Part shown: positions 1-8,027 of the stretch, piece after piece
Layout of the letters: the number at the start of each line of letters is the position of its first letter
Numbering within the stretch: the first letter of the stretch is position 1
Assembly: GCF_900142255.1 (NCBI RefSeq)
Contig: NZ_FRAF01000002.1
Location: 1 to 64,000, forward strand
Length of the DNA stretch: 64,000 bases
From: Alicyclobacillus tolerans
Lineage (GTDB): Bacteria; Bacillota; Bacilli; Alicyclobacillales; Alicyclobacillaceae
Reading direction: 5' to 3'
Translations under genes and position numbers: made by a program
The notes under the pieces: generated by a model
What the model was told of the DNA's origin: nothing
The model's input: only the letters and a program-made list of their open reading frames with translations
The model's database searches: none

Positions 1-88
1 TACGTGAGATATCTAGACTGGCGGCGATAGCTCGACGACTCATTCCTCCTTCATGGTACAGACGTAAGATTTCCTTGAGCTTTGGCAT
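1..88 (-). CDS. istA: IS21-family transposase IstA, N-terminal fragment (runs off window)
   Basis: The frame reads MPKLKEILRLYHEGGMSRRA and continues to the window edge. This is the N-terminal helix-turn-helix opening typical of IS21/IS408/IS1162-type IstA transposases (Lys-rich start, 'ILRLYHEGGMSRRAIA'). Only 29 codons are inside the window, so integrity of the catalytic DDE domain cannot be judged. An AGGTTGCC/GGAGG ribosome site sits just upstream of the ATG at 88-86. The neighbouring phased repeats at 235-346 support an IS21 end. Family assignment is from motif recognition. Confidence 0.75.
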   Translation of the reverse strand, partial: MPKLKEILRLYHEGGMSRRAIAASLDISR

Positions 89-234
89 GGGCAACCTCCA
101 TTCAGCCAAGACAGTGCCTCCTTTCGCGGATACAACAAAATCCGACAAAAGGGGTAAGTTCCCTGCTTGACTTGGTAGCCCACACAGACGATTTGGAGGA
201 GCGAAGTGGGAAGGCCTTGAACGAGGATATTATC

Positions 235-346
235 TGTCCAAGACTTTTCGGAATTGGTGTCCAAGAGTTATTGGAATAGAGGGCCGAGAGTTTTCGGAAT
301 TAACGTCCAAGACTTAACGGAATCCCTGTCCAAGAGATTCCGGAAT
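235..346. repeat. Five phased 20-bp repeats, IS21-type terminal transposase-binding array
   Basis: Five imperfect copies of TGTCCAAGACTTTTCGGAAT start at 235, 258, 281, 304 and 327, an exact 23-bp period. Copies 1, 2, 4 and 5 keep the (T/C)GTCCAAGA core and the GGAAT end; copy 3 is the most degenerate. IS21-family elements carry multiple repeated transposase-binding sites at their ends, and the adjacent istA start fits this. The outer IS boundary is probably a TG/CA dinucleotide near 351, but I cannot place it exactly without the other end. Confidence 0.8.
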
Positions 347-350
347 ATGC

Positions 351-539
351 AATCTTGGCACATTTGGCGGAAAACATTGGATTCCTGCTCCTTGGGATTC
401 GATTGTTGTTGCTATCATGAGCTTTATCATCTTCTGGATTGGCGTGAAATCTGCCGATTGGTATATGCGTCAAGAAAAAGCGAGTCACTATGAAGAGTAT
501 ATGGCTTCAGTAGATGAGAATACTGGACTTCCTGGCTGA
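351..539 (+). pseudogene. 3' remnant of an amino-acid permease (APC-like), truncated by the IS21 element
   Basis: A frame open from the IS boundary to TGA at 537-539 reads LGTFGGKHWIPAPWDSIVVA, then a hydrophobic helix containing IMSFIIFWIGVKSADWYM, then a charged tail ending ENTGLPG. This looks like the last transmembrane helix and cytoplasmic tail of a transporter, most like APC-superfamily amino-acid permeases. It has no start and begins immediately after the terminal repeats. The IS therefore appears to have inserted in or replaced the upstream part of the gene. Specificity is unknown. Confidence 0.55.
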
Positions 540-754
540 CAACATCAAATAAGCTATGCATAGAAAGATAAACACGGGGAAGCCAGCCATAAAATCCTGT
601 GTACCCGATCGGGCCGCAAATGGAGAAGAAGCGTTACAGCGCCTCTCGACATTGCGGCTCTTTTCGGTGTAGTGTGATAAGGGCAGTCATATTTATCATT
701 TGCATTTTGATTTACAAAACAGTTGATGAATGATTTGTGAAGGAGAGACTATCA

Positions 755-1507
755 ATGGCCAAGCCGTTTATTCTTTTAACAGGTATGAGGGAGACTAAGC
801 CATCGCGCGTTCCAGGTATGCCACTTCAGGCTGCCTCAGTCACAGATGATTATGCTCGAGGTGTAGAACGAGCAGGTGGATTACCACTTTTGGTTCCTTA
901 TTTAGAAGATATGGATCATGTAAAAGAATTGGTCGAGTTGTCAGATGGACTTTTACTGACAGGCGGAGAGGATGTAGCACCTGAAGTCTATCAAGAAGAA
1001 CCGAGACATGAGCTAGGTGACTTGTCCCCCGATCGCGATAGATTAGAAATGACCTTGATTCAAGCGATGCATCAAAAAGGCAAGCCTATTTTTGGAATAT
1101 GTCGGGGTATGCAAATGTTAAACGCTGTACTTGGAGGAACGCTATATCAAGATTTGCGTCTTGAATGGGAAGGAAATATTCAGCACGCACAACGAGCTCC
1201 ACGGAACTTTCTATCTCATCAAGTTAATTTGAAAGATGGGTCTCAAATTCGTTCAGCTCTCGGTCAGGTATCCGAATTGCGTGTCAACTCTTTTCACCAT
1301 CAAGCAGTTCGAAAACTAGCCCCAGGATTTCAAGCTGTTGCGTTTGATCCGGAAGGATTGGTGGAAGCCATGGAATCAGACAATCAGGAAACGCTGATGT
1401 TTGCTGTGCAGTGGCATCCAGAAAACTTGTGGCGTGATTATCCTGTCTTTTTAGGCCTCTTCCGATTACTTGTAGATGCTGCCGCTGAGAGAAAAACCAA
1501 GTTCTAA
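755..1507 (+). CDS. Gamma-glutamyl-gamma-aminobutyrate hydrolase-like class I amidotransferase (peptidase C26)
   Basis: 250 aa. The protein shows the peptidase C26 pattern: an N-terminal segment with 'LLLTGGEDVAPEVY', the nucleophile elbow GICRGMQMLNAVLGG with the catalytic Cys, and C-terminal 'VQWHPENLW' supplying His and Glu of the triad. The family (PuuD/YvdE-like) hydrolyses gamma-glutamyl amides such as gamma-glutamyl-GABA in polyamine or amine catabolism; the substrate here is not evident. I chose the ATG at 755 because AAGGAG lies 10 bp upstream; a GTG at 737 has no good ribosome site. It is a single gene closed by the terminator at 1561-1605. Confidence 0.85.
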   Translation: MAKPFILLTGMRETKPSRVPGMPLQAASVTDDYARGVERAGGLPLLVPYLEDMDHVKELVELSDGLLLTGGEDVAPEVYQEEPRHELGDLSPDRDRLEMTLIQAMHQKGKPIFGICRGMQMLNAVLGGTLYQDLRLEWEGNIQHAQRAPRNFLSHQVNLKDGSQIRSALGQVSELRVNSFHHQAVRKLAPGFQAVAFDPEGLVEAMESDNQETLMFAVQWHPENLWRDYPVFLGLFRLLVDAAAERKTKF

Positions 1508-1560
1508 ATTTCAAACAAGATATGTCCAGTTTCTTAAAACTAAACGCTCAATATGAATGA

Positions 1561-1605
1561 AAACCTCCCGATTTTCTGTCATTGAGCAGAATACCGGGAG
1601 GTTTT
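1561..1605. terminator. Bidirectional rho-independent terminator
   Basis: A perfect 10-bp stem AAACCTCCCG (1561-1570) / CGGGAGGTTT (1595-1604) is flanked by T runs in both directions. It lies between the convergent C26 hydrolase and peptide-binding protein genes. Confidence 0.85.
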
Positions 1606-1639
1606 GACGATACTGAGAAAATATTTCGGTTAGGTAGCC

Positions 1640-3427
1640 TTAGCTCTGATTGGAGCTATTGGAAACCCACCAGTATTGCATTTGTGGGAAAGCTGTTGCA
1701 GCGTCCAAATACTGCAGAACGTTATGGACGTTGGATGAAGTTACCACTAAAGAAGCAATATTCAAGTTCCAAAGGAACGGTAACACATGCGCTGTGTAGT
1801 CTTCATATTGGAAGAAATTCTGCATGGTCTGTTGTTCCGTAGGATATGGTTGATGAGTTTCGGAAATTAACTTGTCTTCTTGCGGATCGCTAAATCCTGT
1901 TCCAGAAGGTGCACCCGTCTTGAACAGCTGACCGCCAGTTGGATAGAAACCAGGGCCGTTATAGTCCCAACCCGTACCAAATGCCAAATCCCATCCTGTT
2001 GGGTTTTTGCTGTTTGCAGTAACGGTCAAGAAGGTGGAGAATGGCATAGGTTTCAATGTGACATCTACACCAATTTGAGCCCAGTCTTCTTTCATCAACT
2101 CAGCCTGGTCTTCAGTAGAAGTACTACCACTAGCGTAAATCATGGTAAACTTCATCTGTTGGCCATTTTTGGTCATAACACCATTAACTTCTTTCCAACC
2201 GTGTTGCTCAAGCAATTGCTTAGCTTTCGTTGGGTTGTATGGATACGGATTTTGCAAGTTAGGATCAAGGAATTTCGTCTGTGGAACAGGCGGAATTGGA
2301 CCAAAGAGCGGTTGAGCGTATCCTTTGTAGATATCCTTGGCCGCACTTTCATTGTCAATGGCCATCTGCAAAGCTTGACGCACGTATAATTTGTCAAAGA
2401 TAGGTGCATTTTTTGCGCCAGGATACATGTTCATTTCTGTCCAGAAAATACCAAACGGATATTCTGGCGTAATGGTGTAACCTTTAGAAGTTAAAGCGCC
2501 TTTTTCGCCCAATTGAGTCGGGTCAATATAGCCTACATTGATGTTGCCAGATTGTAAAGCGGCAAACTCGGCAGTATTAGAAGCTTCGTACTGGAAGATA
2601 ATCTTATCTACCAAGCTCTTATGACCAGGATAGTTTGGGTTGGGCTTAATGACCCATTCTTGGTTTGGAGTAGCGCTGACGGGTTCAAAGGGTCCATCGA
2701 CAACAGTATCAAACATTAAGTTCGTTGCGTTGCTTCCCAAGTATTTAATCTCTTGGGTCATATTGTTAGGATATTTATCCCAGGCATGCGCCGGCATAGG
2801 TGTAATTTGAATAATGCCATTATATTCAAACCATTGCTGGTTGGCCGGTTTTTTCAAAGTAAACGTGACTTCGTAAGGTCCATTCGCTACAACGCTCTTT
2901 ACACCATTTGGAATATCACCCGTACCTGCACCTACAAAAGGCCAAGGACTTGGTGCGTTACTTGCACTTGCCGCTTTAATCACATTCCAAGTAAACAAAA
3001 CGTCTTTGGAAGTGACAGGTTGGCCGTCAGACCATTTCCATTTAGGATTTAGATACACGTGATAAACGGTACCCTGACTATTCGCTACAATTTTTTGTGC
3101 AATTGAAGAATTCCAATTGATTGTATAGTCGTTGTTGATCCAGAGCATCGGTTTATATAATTGATCGACTAGCTGAGTGTTGTAAACACTGTCGTTTGCC
3201 GCATTGGTGATAGGCAAAAACCAGTTTAAGTTGGTTTGAGCAGGCAATGCGTACGTTATGGTTCCACCTTTTTGAGGTGTAAGGTTGGAACTCGAACCTG
3301 CACCCTGACTGCTGTTGGTTGGGGATGTTCCACAACCTGAGACAGCCAGCAGTAAACCTGTAGAAAGTGCGCCAACCGCGAGCATGGCTCGACGGCTTTT
3401 GCGAACAGCCATTAGCTTTCTCTTCAC
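1640..3427 (-). CDS. Oligopeptide ABC transporter substrate-binding lipoprotein (SBP_bac_5), copy 1
   Basis: 595 aa. It has a basic N-terminus, a hydrophobic segment and a lipobox ending VSGC, followed by a Ser/Asn/Thr-rich linker, so it should be a lipoprotein anchored outside the membrane. The body is family 5 extracellular solute-binding type: 'WKWSDGQPVTSKDVLFTWNV' in lobe I and 'YVRQALQMAIDNESAAKDIY' in the central part. It binds peptides or similar ligands for an ABC importer. The start is GTG with AAGGGG 8 bp upstream. Immediately upstream on the same strand is a close paralog (3652-5448). No permease or ATPase gene accompanies either, so the partners are encoded elsewhere. Confidence 0.88.
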   Translation of the reverse strand: MKRKLMAVRKSRRAMLAVGALSTGLLLAVSGCGTSPTNSSQGAGSSSNLTPQKGGTITYALPAQTNLNWFLPITNAANDSVYNTQLVDQLYKPMLWINNDYTINWNSSIAQKIVANSQGTVYHVYLNPKWKWSDGQPVTSKDVLFTWNVIKAASASNAPSPWPFVGAGTGDIPNGVKSVVANGPYEVTFTLKKPANQQWFEYNGIIQITPMPAHAWDKYPNNMTQEIKYLGSNATNLMFDTVVDGPFEPVSATPNQEWVIKPNPNYPGHKSLVDKIIFQYEASNTAEFAALQSGNINVGYIDPTQLGEKGALTSKGYTITPEYPFGIFWTEMNMYPGAKNAPIFDKLYVRQALQMAIDNESAAKDIYKGYAQPLFGPIPPVPQTKFLDPNLQNPYPYNPTKAKQLLEQHGWKEVNGVMTKNGQQMKFTMIYASGSTSTEDQAELMKEDWAQIGVDVTLKPMPFSTFLTVTANSKNPTGWDLAFGTGWDYNGPGFYPTGGQLFKTGAPSGTGFSDPQEDKLISETHQPYPTEQQTMQNFFQYEDYTAHVLPFLWNLNIASLVVTSSNVHNVLQYLDAATAFPQMQYWWVSNSSNQS

Positions 3428-3510
3428 ACATATCGCCCCTTTTTATGGTGTCGTAAATCATGATTCCCTTGAATAGCCGCTGTAATTCTCAAGCAGCCCG
3501 GCAAAACAGC

Positions 3511-3531
3511 ACGCCTCCTAATTGGAGGCGT
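3511..3531 (-). terminator. Intercistronic hairpin between the two peptide-binding protein genes
   Basis: A perfect 8-bp stem ACGCCTCC/GGAGGCGT has a 5-nt loop, 120 bp downstream of copy 2 and 84 bp upstream of copy 1. No strong T run follows on the minus strand (TTTT only after about 5 nt), so it may be a weak terminator or an mRNA-stabilising hairpin that sets unequal expression of the two genes. Confidence 0.45.
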
Positions 3532-3651
3532 AGACTGATTTTCATGCCGTATATGAAACTATCACAAAATCACGTATATTTCATCATGATTCGCAAAATA
3601 TTTTTTTGAATTTGTATGACAAATTCACCAAATAGATAGAAATGAGACACA

Positions 3652-5448
3652 TTAATTGCTGCTGTTGCTTTGACCCGATACCCACCAATATTGCATTTGT
3701 GGGAAATCAGTTGCGCCATTGTAATATTGTTGCACATTGTGAACATTGGACGCAGAAACTACTAATGTAGCCACATTGTTATTCCAAATAATAGGCAATT
3801 GTTTGGCCGTGAACTCTTCATAAGCAAAGAAAGCTTTCATGTTTTGAGCGTCTGTACTATATGGTTGATGGGTAGCCGCGATTAAAGCATCTTCTTCTGG
3901 ATTGCTGTAACCAAACCCGGATGGTGCATTGGTTGCATAAAGTTGACCGCCTGTTGGGTAGAAACCAGGTCCATTGTAGAACCAGCCTGAACCCGTGGCC
4001 ATCTGCCAAGAATTCGGATCTTTAGGATTGCTTGTGACCGAAATAAGTGTGGAGAAAGGCATGGGTTTAAGGGTGACTTGAATGCCTTCTTGAGCCCAGC
4101 CCTGAACCATGAGTTCGGCTTCGTCCTGTCCTGATGTGGTACCACTCACATAAAGCATGGTGAATTTTAGCTTTTGATTACCTTTCGTCATTACACCGTT
4201 TACTTCATGCCAGCCATGTTCTTCTAAAAGTTTTTTTCCAGCCGCCGGGTTGTAGGGGTAAGGATTGTGCGTCAGGGTCGGGTCGAGGAATTGTGTTTTA
4301 GGCACGGTTGGAATTGGACCGTATGCTGGTGCCCCGTAACCATGGAAGACTGACTGATCAATAGCGTTGCGATCAATACCCATATCAATAGCCTGGCGAA
4401 TGTATAGTTGATCAAAAATAGGGGCTGTTTTTGCGCCCGGGAACATATTTAATTGTGTGTTGTAGTATCCGAAACTGTATTCAGGTGTAATGGTATAGCC
4501 TTTTGAAAGAAGAGCTTGGCGCGAACCGTATTGGCTTAGGTCTAGGTATCCGACATTGACAGTACCAGATTCAAGTGCCGAAAACTCAGCGGCATTGGAA
4601 GCTTCATAAGCAAAAATCAGCTTATGAATAATACTCTTGTGCCCGTCGTATTTGGGGTTAGGAACGAGTGTCCAAGATTGGTTTGGCACAGCGTTCTTCA
4701 TCATAAATGGTCCATCTACCACGGAATCAAACATAGGATTGGTGGCGTTGGCGCCCAAATACTTAATTTCTTCAGTGATATTATTGGGATATTTATTCCA
4801 TGCAGATGCTGGCATTGGAATGATTTGAATTAAACCGTTGTAAATAAACCAATGCTGGTTGGCAGGCTTATCTAAAGTGAAAGTTACCTCGTACGGGCTG
4901 TTGGCAACAACACTGGCTACTCCGTTTGGAATATCGCCAGTTCCAACTCCAACATACGGCCATGGGTTAGGTGCGTTATTGGCGCTAGCTGCCTTAATCA
5001 CATTCCAACTGAAGAGAACATCTTTAGAAGTGATAGGTTGGCCGTTAGACCAGTGCCATTTGGGGTTTAAGAAAACATGATATACCGTACCTTTTTTGTT
5101 GTAAGTTATCTTACTGGCAATCGATGAATTCCAGTTGATGTTATAGTTGTTGTCAATCCAAATGAGCGGTTTATACATTTGATAGATAAGCTGGAAGTTG
5201 GCCACGCTGTCCGCAGCGGCGTTAGAAATAGGGAAAAACCAATCCAGATTGGTTTGTGGAGCCACCGCAAAAGTAATCGTACCTCCGGGTGTTGGCTGAC
5301 TGTTGGAAGAGCTTCCGGTTGACGAATTGGTGTTACTTGCCGTACCACAACCAGCCACGGTCATCATCAAACCAATGGCAGCTGCGCCCAATGTGTAAGT
5401 GGATTTTCTTTTGTACCAAGATGCTGTGTGTGACTTGCGTTTTGACAT
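3652..5448 (-). CDS. Oligopeptide ABC transporter substrate-binding lipoprotein (SBP_bac_5), copy 2
   Basis: 598 aa, collinear with the 595-aa paralog downstream along nearly its whole length (for example 'NNYNINWNSSIASKI' here, 'NDYTINWNSSIAQKI' there). The lipobox ends VAGC after 'GLMMT', followed by an Asn/Ser-rich linker. The lobe I motif is 'WHWSNGQPITSKDVLFSWNV'. The ATG start has GGGGGT 6 bp upstream. It is probably transcribed first, from the region upstream of 5448. The two copies look like a tandem gene duplication that diverged in ligand-facing regions; ligands are unknown. Confidence 0.88.
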   Translation of the reverse strand: MSKRKSHTASWYKRKSTYTLGAAAIGLMMTVAGCGTASNTNSSTGSSSNSQPTPGGTITFAVAPQTNLDWFFPISNAAADSVANFQLIYQMYKPLIWIDNNYNINWNSSIASKITYNKKGTVYHVFLNPKWHWSNGQPITSKDVLFSWNVIKAASANNAPNPWPYVGVGTGDIPNGVASVVANSPYEVTFTLDKPANQHWFIYNGLIQIIPMPASAWNKYPNNITEEIKYLGANATNPMFDSVVDGPFMMKNAVPNQSWTLVPNPKYDGHKSIIHKLIFAYEASNAAEFSALESGTVNVGYLDLSQYGSRQALLSKGYTITPEYSFGYYNTQLNMFPGAKTAPIFDQLYIRQAIDMGIDRNAIDQSVFHGYGAPAYGPIPTVPKTQFLDPTLTHNPYPYNPAAGKKLLEEHGWHEVNGVMTKGNQKLKFTMLYVSGTTSGQDEAELMVQGWAQEGIQVTLKPMPFSTLISVTSNPKDPNSWQMATGSGWFYNGPGFYPTGGQLYATNAPSGFGYSNPEEDALIAATHQPYSTDAQNMKAFFAYEEFTAKQLPIIWNNNVATLVVSASNVHNVQQYYNGATDFPQMQYWWVSGQSNSSN

Positions 5449-5539
5449 TTGTTGACCCCCATGGTTTCTAAAATTTTATAAGCTTAGACGCTACTTGGAT
5501 GACCGTGCGTTTAGCTTTCTTGCTGTATAGGACAGCTGG

Positions 5540-5560
5540 CCATTCTTTCTGAAAGAATGG
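5540..5560. other. Perfect 9-bp hairpin/palindrome upstream of the peptide-binding gene
   Basis: CCATTCTTT-CTG-AAAGAATGG forms a 9-bp inverted repeat in the divergent intergenic region between the lipoprotein gene (minus strand) and the aminotransferase (plus strand). It could be a regulator-binding palindrome or a hairpin in the leader of the minus-strand transcript. No protein is assigned. Confidence 0.4.
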
Positions 5561-5657
5561 TGTTATTTAATCTATCATATTCTGTCTCTGAATTCATCTG
5601 GTATTCTCAATATTTTATATATTTTTATCTTTGTGAAGAGACTTGCGAAGTTTGCTT

Positions 5658-5671
5658 TGAAAGCGTTAACA
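5658..5671 (+). promoter_or_regulatory. cre site (CcpA catabolite-response element)
   Basis: TGAAAGCGTTAACA matches the Bacillus cre consensus TGWAANCGNTNWCA at every position. It lies 47-60 bp upstream of the aminotransferase start and 11 bp upstream of the repeated 17-bp operator, a position suited to carbon catabolite repression of the catabolic island. That a CcpA homologue exists in this genome is assumed. Confidence 0.65.
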
Positions 5672-5681
5672 TTAAAGAAAG

Positions 5682-5698
5682 CAAGCAAGCGCTTGTTT
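5682..5698 (+). promoter_or_regulatory. Operator copy 1, near-palindromic 17-mer shared with the tetR-paa promoter
   Basis: CAAGCAAGCGCTTGTTT is identical to the 17 bp at 10366-10382 in front of the TetR gene. The core AAGCAAGCGCTTGTTT is a near-perfect palindrome, as expected for a TetR dimer. The second copy sits at the promoter of the tetR-paa genes, so both sites are most simply read as operators of that TetR protein. Confidence 0.65.
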
Positions 5699-5717
5699 CC
5701 TGATGGAGGGGATGAAT

Positions 5718-6839
5718 TTGACAACTCAGCATCCTGTATCCATGCGGCCACAACTGCACGGTTTAGGTGTGTATGCTCCGGGAATGCCCATTGAAGAAGT
5801 GGCTAGACGTTATGGGATCTCACGTATCATCAAATTAGCCTCAAATGAAAATCCGCGGGGTTGTTCAACGCGAGCTACTGAAGCTGTGGTGCGTGAAATG
5901 CAGCGTGCCTCGCTCTATCCTGAAGCGCTTGGACCGGAATTGCGCGCAAAAATAGCAGCACGAGAGCAACTGTCGGAAGAACAGGTACTCATTGGAAACG
6001 GATCAGACGAACTGATTCGACTCCTTACTCGTGCTTATATTGAGCCTGGAGATGAGGTGGTCATGGCGGATATTACGTTCCCGCGATATCCGACCAACGT
6101 ACGTATTGAAGGTGGAACAGTACGAACTGTGCCTCTCAAAAATGGTGTTCATAACTTGGCAGCAATGTTGGAGTGTATGGGCTCACGAACGAAAATGGTT
6201 TTTGTCTGCAATCCAAACAATCCTACAGGGACTGTGGTCGACCATCATCAGCTTCTGGAATTTATTCAAGCGGTTCCTGAGAACATCATGCTGGTACTCG
6301 ATGAAGCGTATATCGAGTATGTGACAGAAGAAGTTCTGGAAAGCGCGCGTCTATTGCAGAATCACCCCAATCTAGTTATTCTCCGAACCTTTTCCAAAAT
6401 ATATGGTCTTGCTGGATTGCGTATAGGTTACGGTTTGATGCACCCGGATATTGCGGGAGCCTTGGTGCGAGTCAAAGATGCATTCAATACGAGTCGAGTC
6501 GCACAGGTAGCCGCTTTTGCCGCGTTAGACGATCAAGCTTTTGTTCAAGCATGTCGACTGGAGAACGCCCAAGAGAGGGAGCGGGTGAGTCGGATTTTGC
6601 TTGACAAAGGTTGGGATGTATATCCATCGCAAGCGAATTTTGTGATGGCCAAAGTACAGGAAGATGGTATGAAATGGTTCCAGGCGTTGCTCAGTAAAGG
6701 GATCGTAATACGAGCGGGTCAACAATTGGAAGCGGATCCTCAGACTTTACGTATCACTATCGGCACACCCGAAGAAAACGATTTTCTTCTGGAATCTATA
6801 AATTCTCTCTATCAGGATGGAACTTTCCAATTGTCTTGA
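5718..6839 (+). CDS. hisC: Class I/II PLP aminotransferase, HisC family (histidinol-phosphate / aromatic aminotransferase)
   Basis: 373 aa. Fold type I PLP enzyme with 'LASNENPRG' near the N-terminus, 'VFVCNPNNPTG', 'LVLDEAYIEYV' and the PLP-lysine motif TFSKIYGLAGLRIGYG. HisC-family enzymes transaminate histidinol phosphate, and several also use phenylalanine and tyrosine. The only his operon in the window (31786-38323) lacks hisC, so this could serve histidine synthesis. Its place in front of a 2-oxoacid dehydrogenase and paa genes argues for phenylalanine -> phenylpyruvate. I prefer the TTG at 5718 (GGAGGGG 6 bp upstream) over ATG at 5703, which overlaps the ribosome site. It sits downstream of a cre site and the shared operator. 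Confidence 0.82.
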   Translation: MTTQHPVSMRPQLHGLGVYAPGMPIEEVARRYGISRIIKLASNENPRGCSTRATEAVVREMQRASLYPEALGPELRAKIAAREQLSEEQVLIGNGSDELIRLLTRAYIEPGDEVVMADITFPRYPTNVRIEGGTVRTVPLKNGVHNLAAMLECMGSRTKMVFVCNPNNPTGTVVDHHQLLEFIQAVPENIMLVLDEAYIEYVTEEVLESARLLQNHPNLVILRTFSKIYGLAGLRIGYGLMHPDIAGALVRVKDAFNTSRVAQVAAFAALDDQAFVQACRLENAQERERVSRILLDKGWDVYPSQANFVMAKVQEDGMKWFQALLSKGIVIRAGQQLEADPQTLRITIGTPEENDFLLESINSLYQDGTFQLS

Positions 6840-6914
6840 AAGATGATTAGATGAAGCGTTTATCAGTTCACCTTGAGAACTTATCTTTACAATGATGAAA
6901 GGAGTGGTCCGTGA

Positions 6915-8027
6915 GTGTTGGCAGAAAATGAACTCTTACAACATCCTGGTTTTACGAGTGCCGCTGAATTGACCGCTTTACCCGCTTTGCGTGTGGTCCA
7001 ACCAGATGGTCAAGCGAATGAGGAACTTTTATCTCGGGTTTCTGATGAAGAATTGATAGCTATGTATCAGCAGATGCTGCGCGTTCGTCTGTTCGATCGC
7101 AAGTGTATCGCTCTGCAACGCCAAGGGAAGATGGGCACTTACGCTCCTTTTGAAGGGCAGGAAGCTGCACAAGTGGCGAGCGCCGTATGCCTGGCAAATA
7201 AAGATTGGATGTTTCCTACTTACCGCGATCACGCTGCAGCCATGACTCGGGGATTGCCTATGCAGACGGTGTATCGCTACTGGATGGGACAGATGGACGG
7301 TTTTAGTGTACCGGACGAGTTGAATATTCTCCCGCCGTGCGTTCCGATTGCTACCCATTTACTGCATGGTGTGGGAGCAGCTTGGGCAGCTCGATTGCGT
7401 GACGAAGATACGGTCTCTTTCTGCTATTTCGGTGATGGTGCTACTTCAGAAGGCGATTTTCACGAGGCGCTTAATTTCGCCGGAGTCTTTCATCTGCCAG
7501 TGGTATTCTTTTGCCAGAACAACGGTTTTGCCATCAGTGTACCTTTTGCTCGTCAATCTGCGTCTCCTACAATTGCCAAGCGGGCGTCCGCGTATGGTAT
7601 GGATGGCATTCGTGTGGATGGAAATGATGCAGTTGCAGTGTATCTCGCTTGTCAGACAGCTATTCACAAGGCGCGCAATGGTGGCGGACCTACTCTGATT
7701 GAGGCAGTCACGCAGCGGTTTGGCGCGCACACGACAGCAGATGATCCAACTCGCTATCGCGATCAGGCAGCTATGAACGAAGAATGGCGCCGCGAGCGCG
7801 ATGCTGTGCAACGTCTGCGTTTGCTTTTGACGTCCAAGGGTCTATGGGATGACAATCGCGAAGAACAATGGATTGCCAAAGTGGGAAATGAACTGGTGAA
7901 TGCTTGGGAAGAAGCGGTGGCAAAGCCGTTCTCTGAGCCCATAGAGATGTTTGACCATGTCTATAGTAAAATGCCTGCGCACTTGGAGGAACAGAAAAAG
8001 TTGTTAGCAGGAGGTGGACTGGCGTGA
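6915..8027 (+). CDS. 2-oxoacid dehydrogenase E1 component, alpha subunit
   Basis: 370 aa. The thiamine-diphosphate motif GDGATSEGDFHEALNFAG...NN is present, followed by 'CQNNGFAIS', as in PdhA/BkdA. With E1beta it decarboxylates a 2-oxoacid and acylates the lipoyl group of E2. Pyruvate and branched-chain complexes share these motifs, so the substrate must come from context; with an aromatic aminotransferase upstream and phenylacetyl-CoA genes downstream, phenylpyruvate is a good candidate (inference). GTG start at 6915 with AAAGGAG upstream. The next gene overlaps by 4 bp, which implies translational coupling. Confidence 0.9.
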   Translation: MLAENELLQHPGFTSAAELTALPALRVVQPDGQANEELLSRVSDEELIAMYQQMLRVRLFDRKCIALQRQGKMGTYAPFEGQEAAQVASAVCLANKDWMFPTYRDHAAAMTRGLPMQTVYRYWMGQMDGFSVPDELNILPPCVPIATHLLHGVGAAWAARLRDEDTVSFCYFGDGATSEGDFHEALNFAGVFHLPVVFFCQNNGFAISVPFARQSASPTIAKRASAYGMDGIRVDGNDAVAVYLACQTAIHKARNGGGPTLIEAVTQRFGAHTTADDPTRYRDQAAMNEEWRRERDAVQRLRLLLTSKGLWDDNREEQWIAKVGNELVNAWEEAVAKPFSEPIEMFDHVYSKMPAHLEEQKKLLAGGGLA

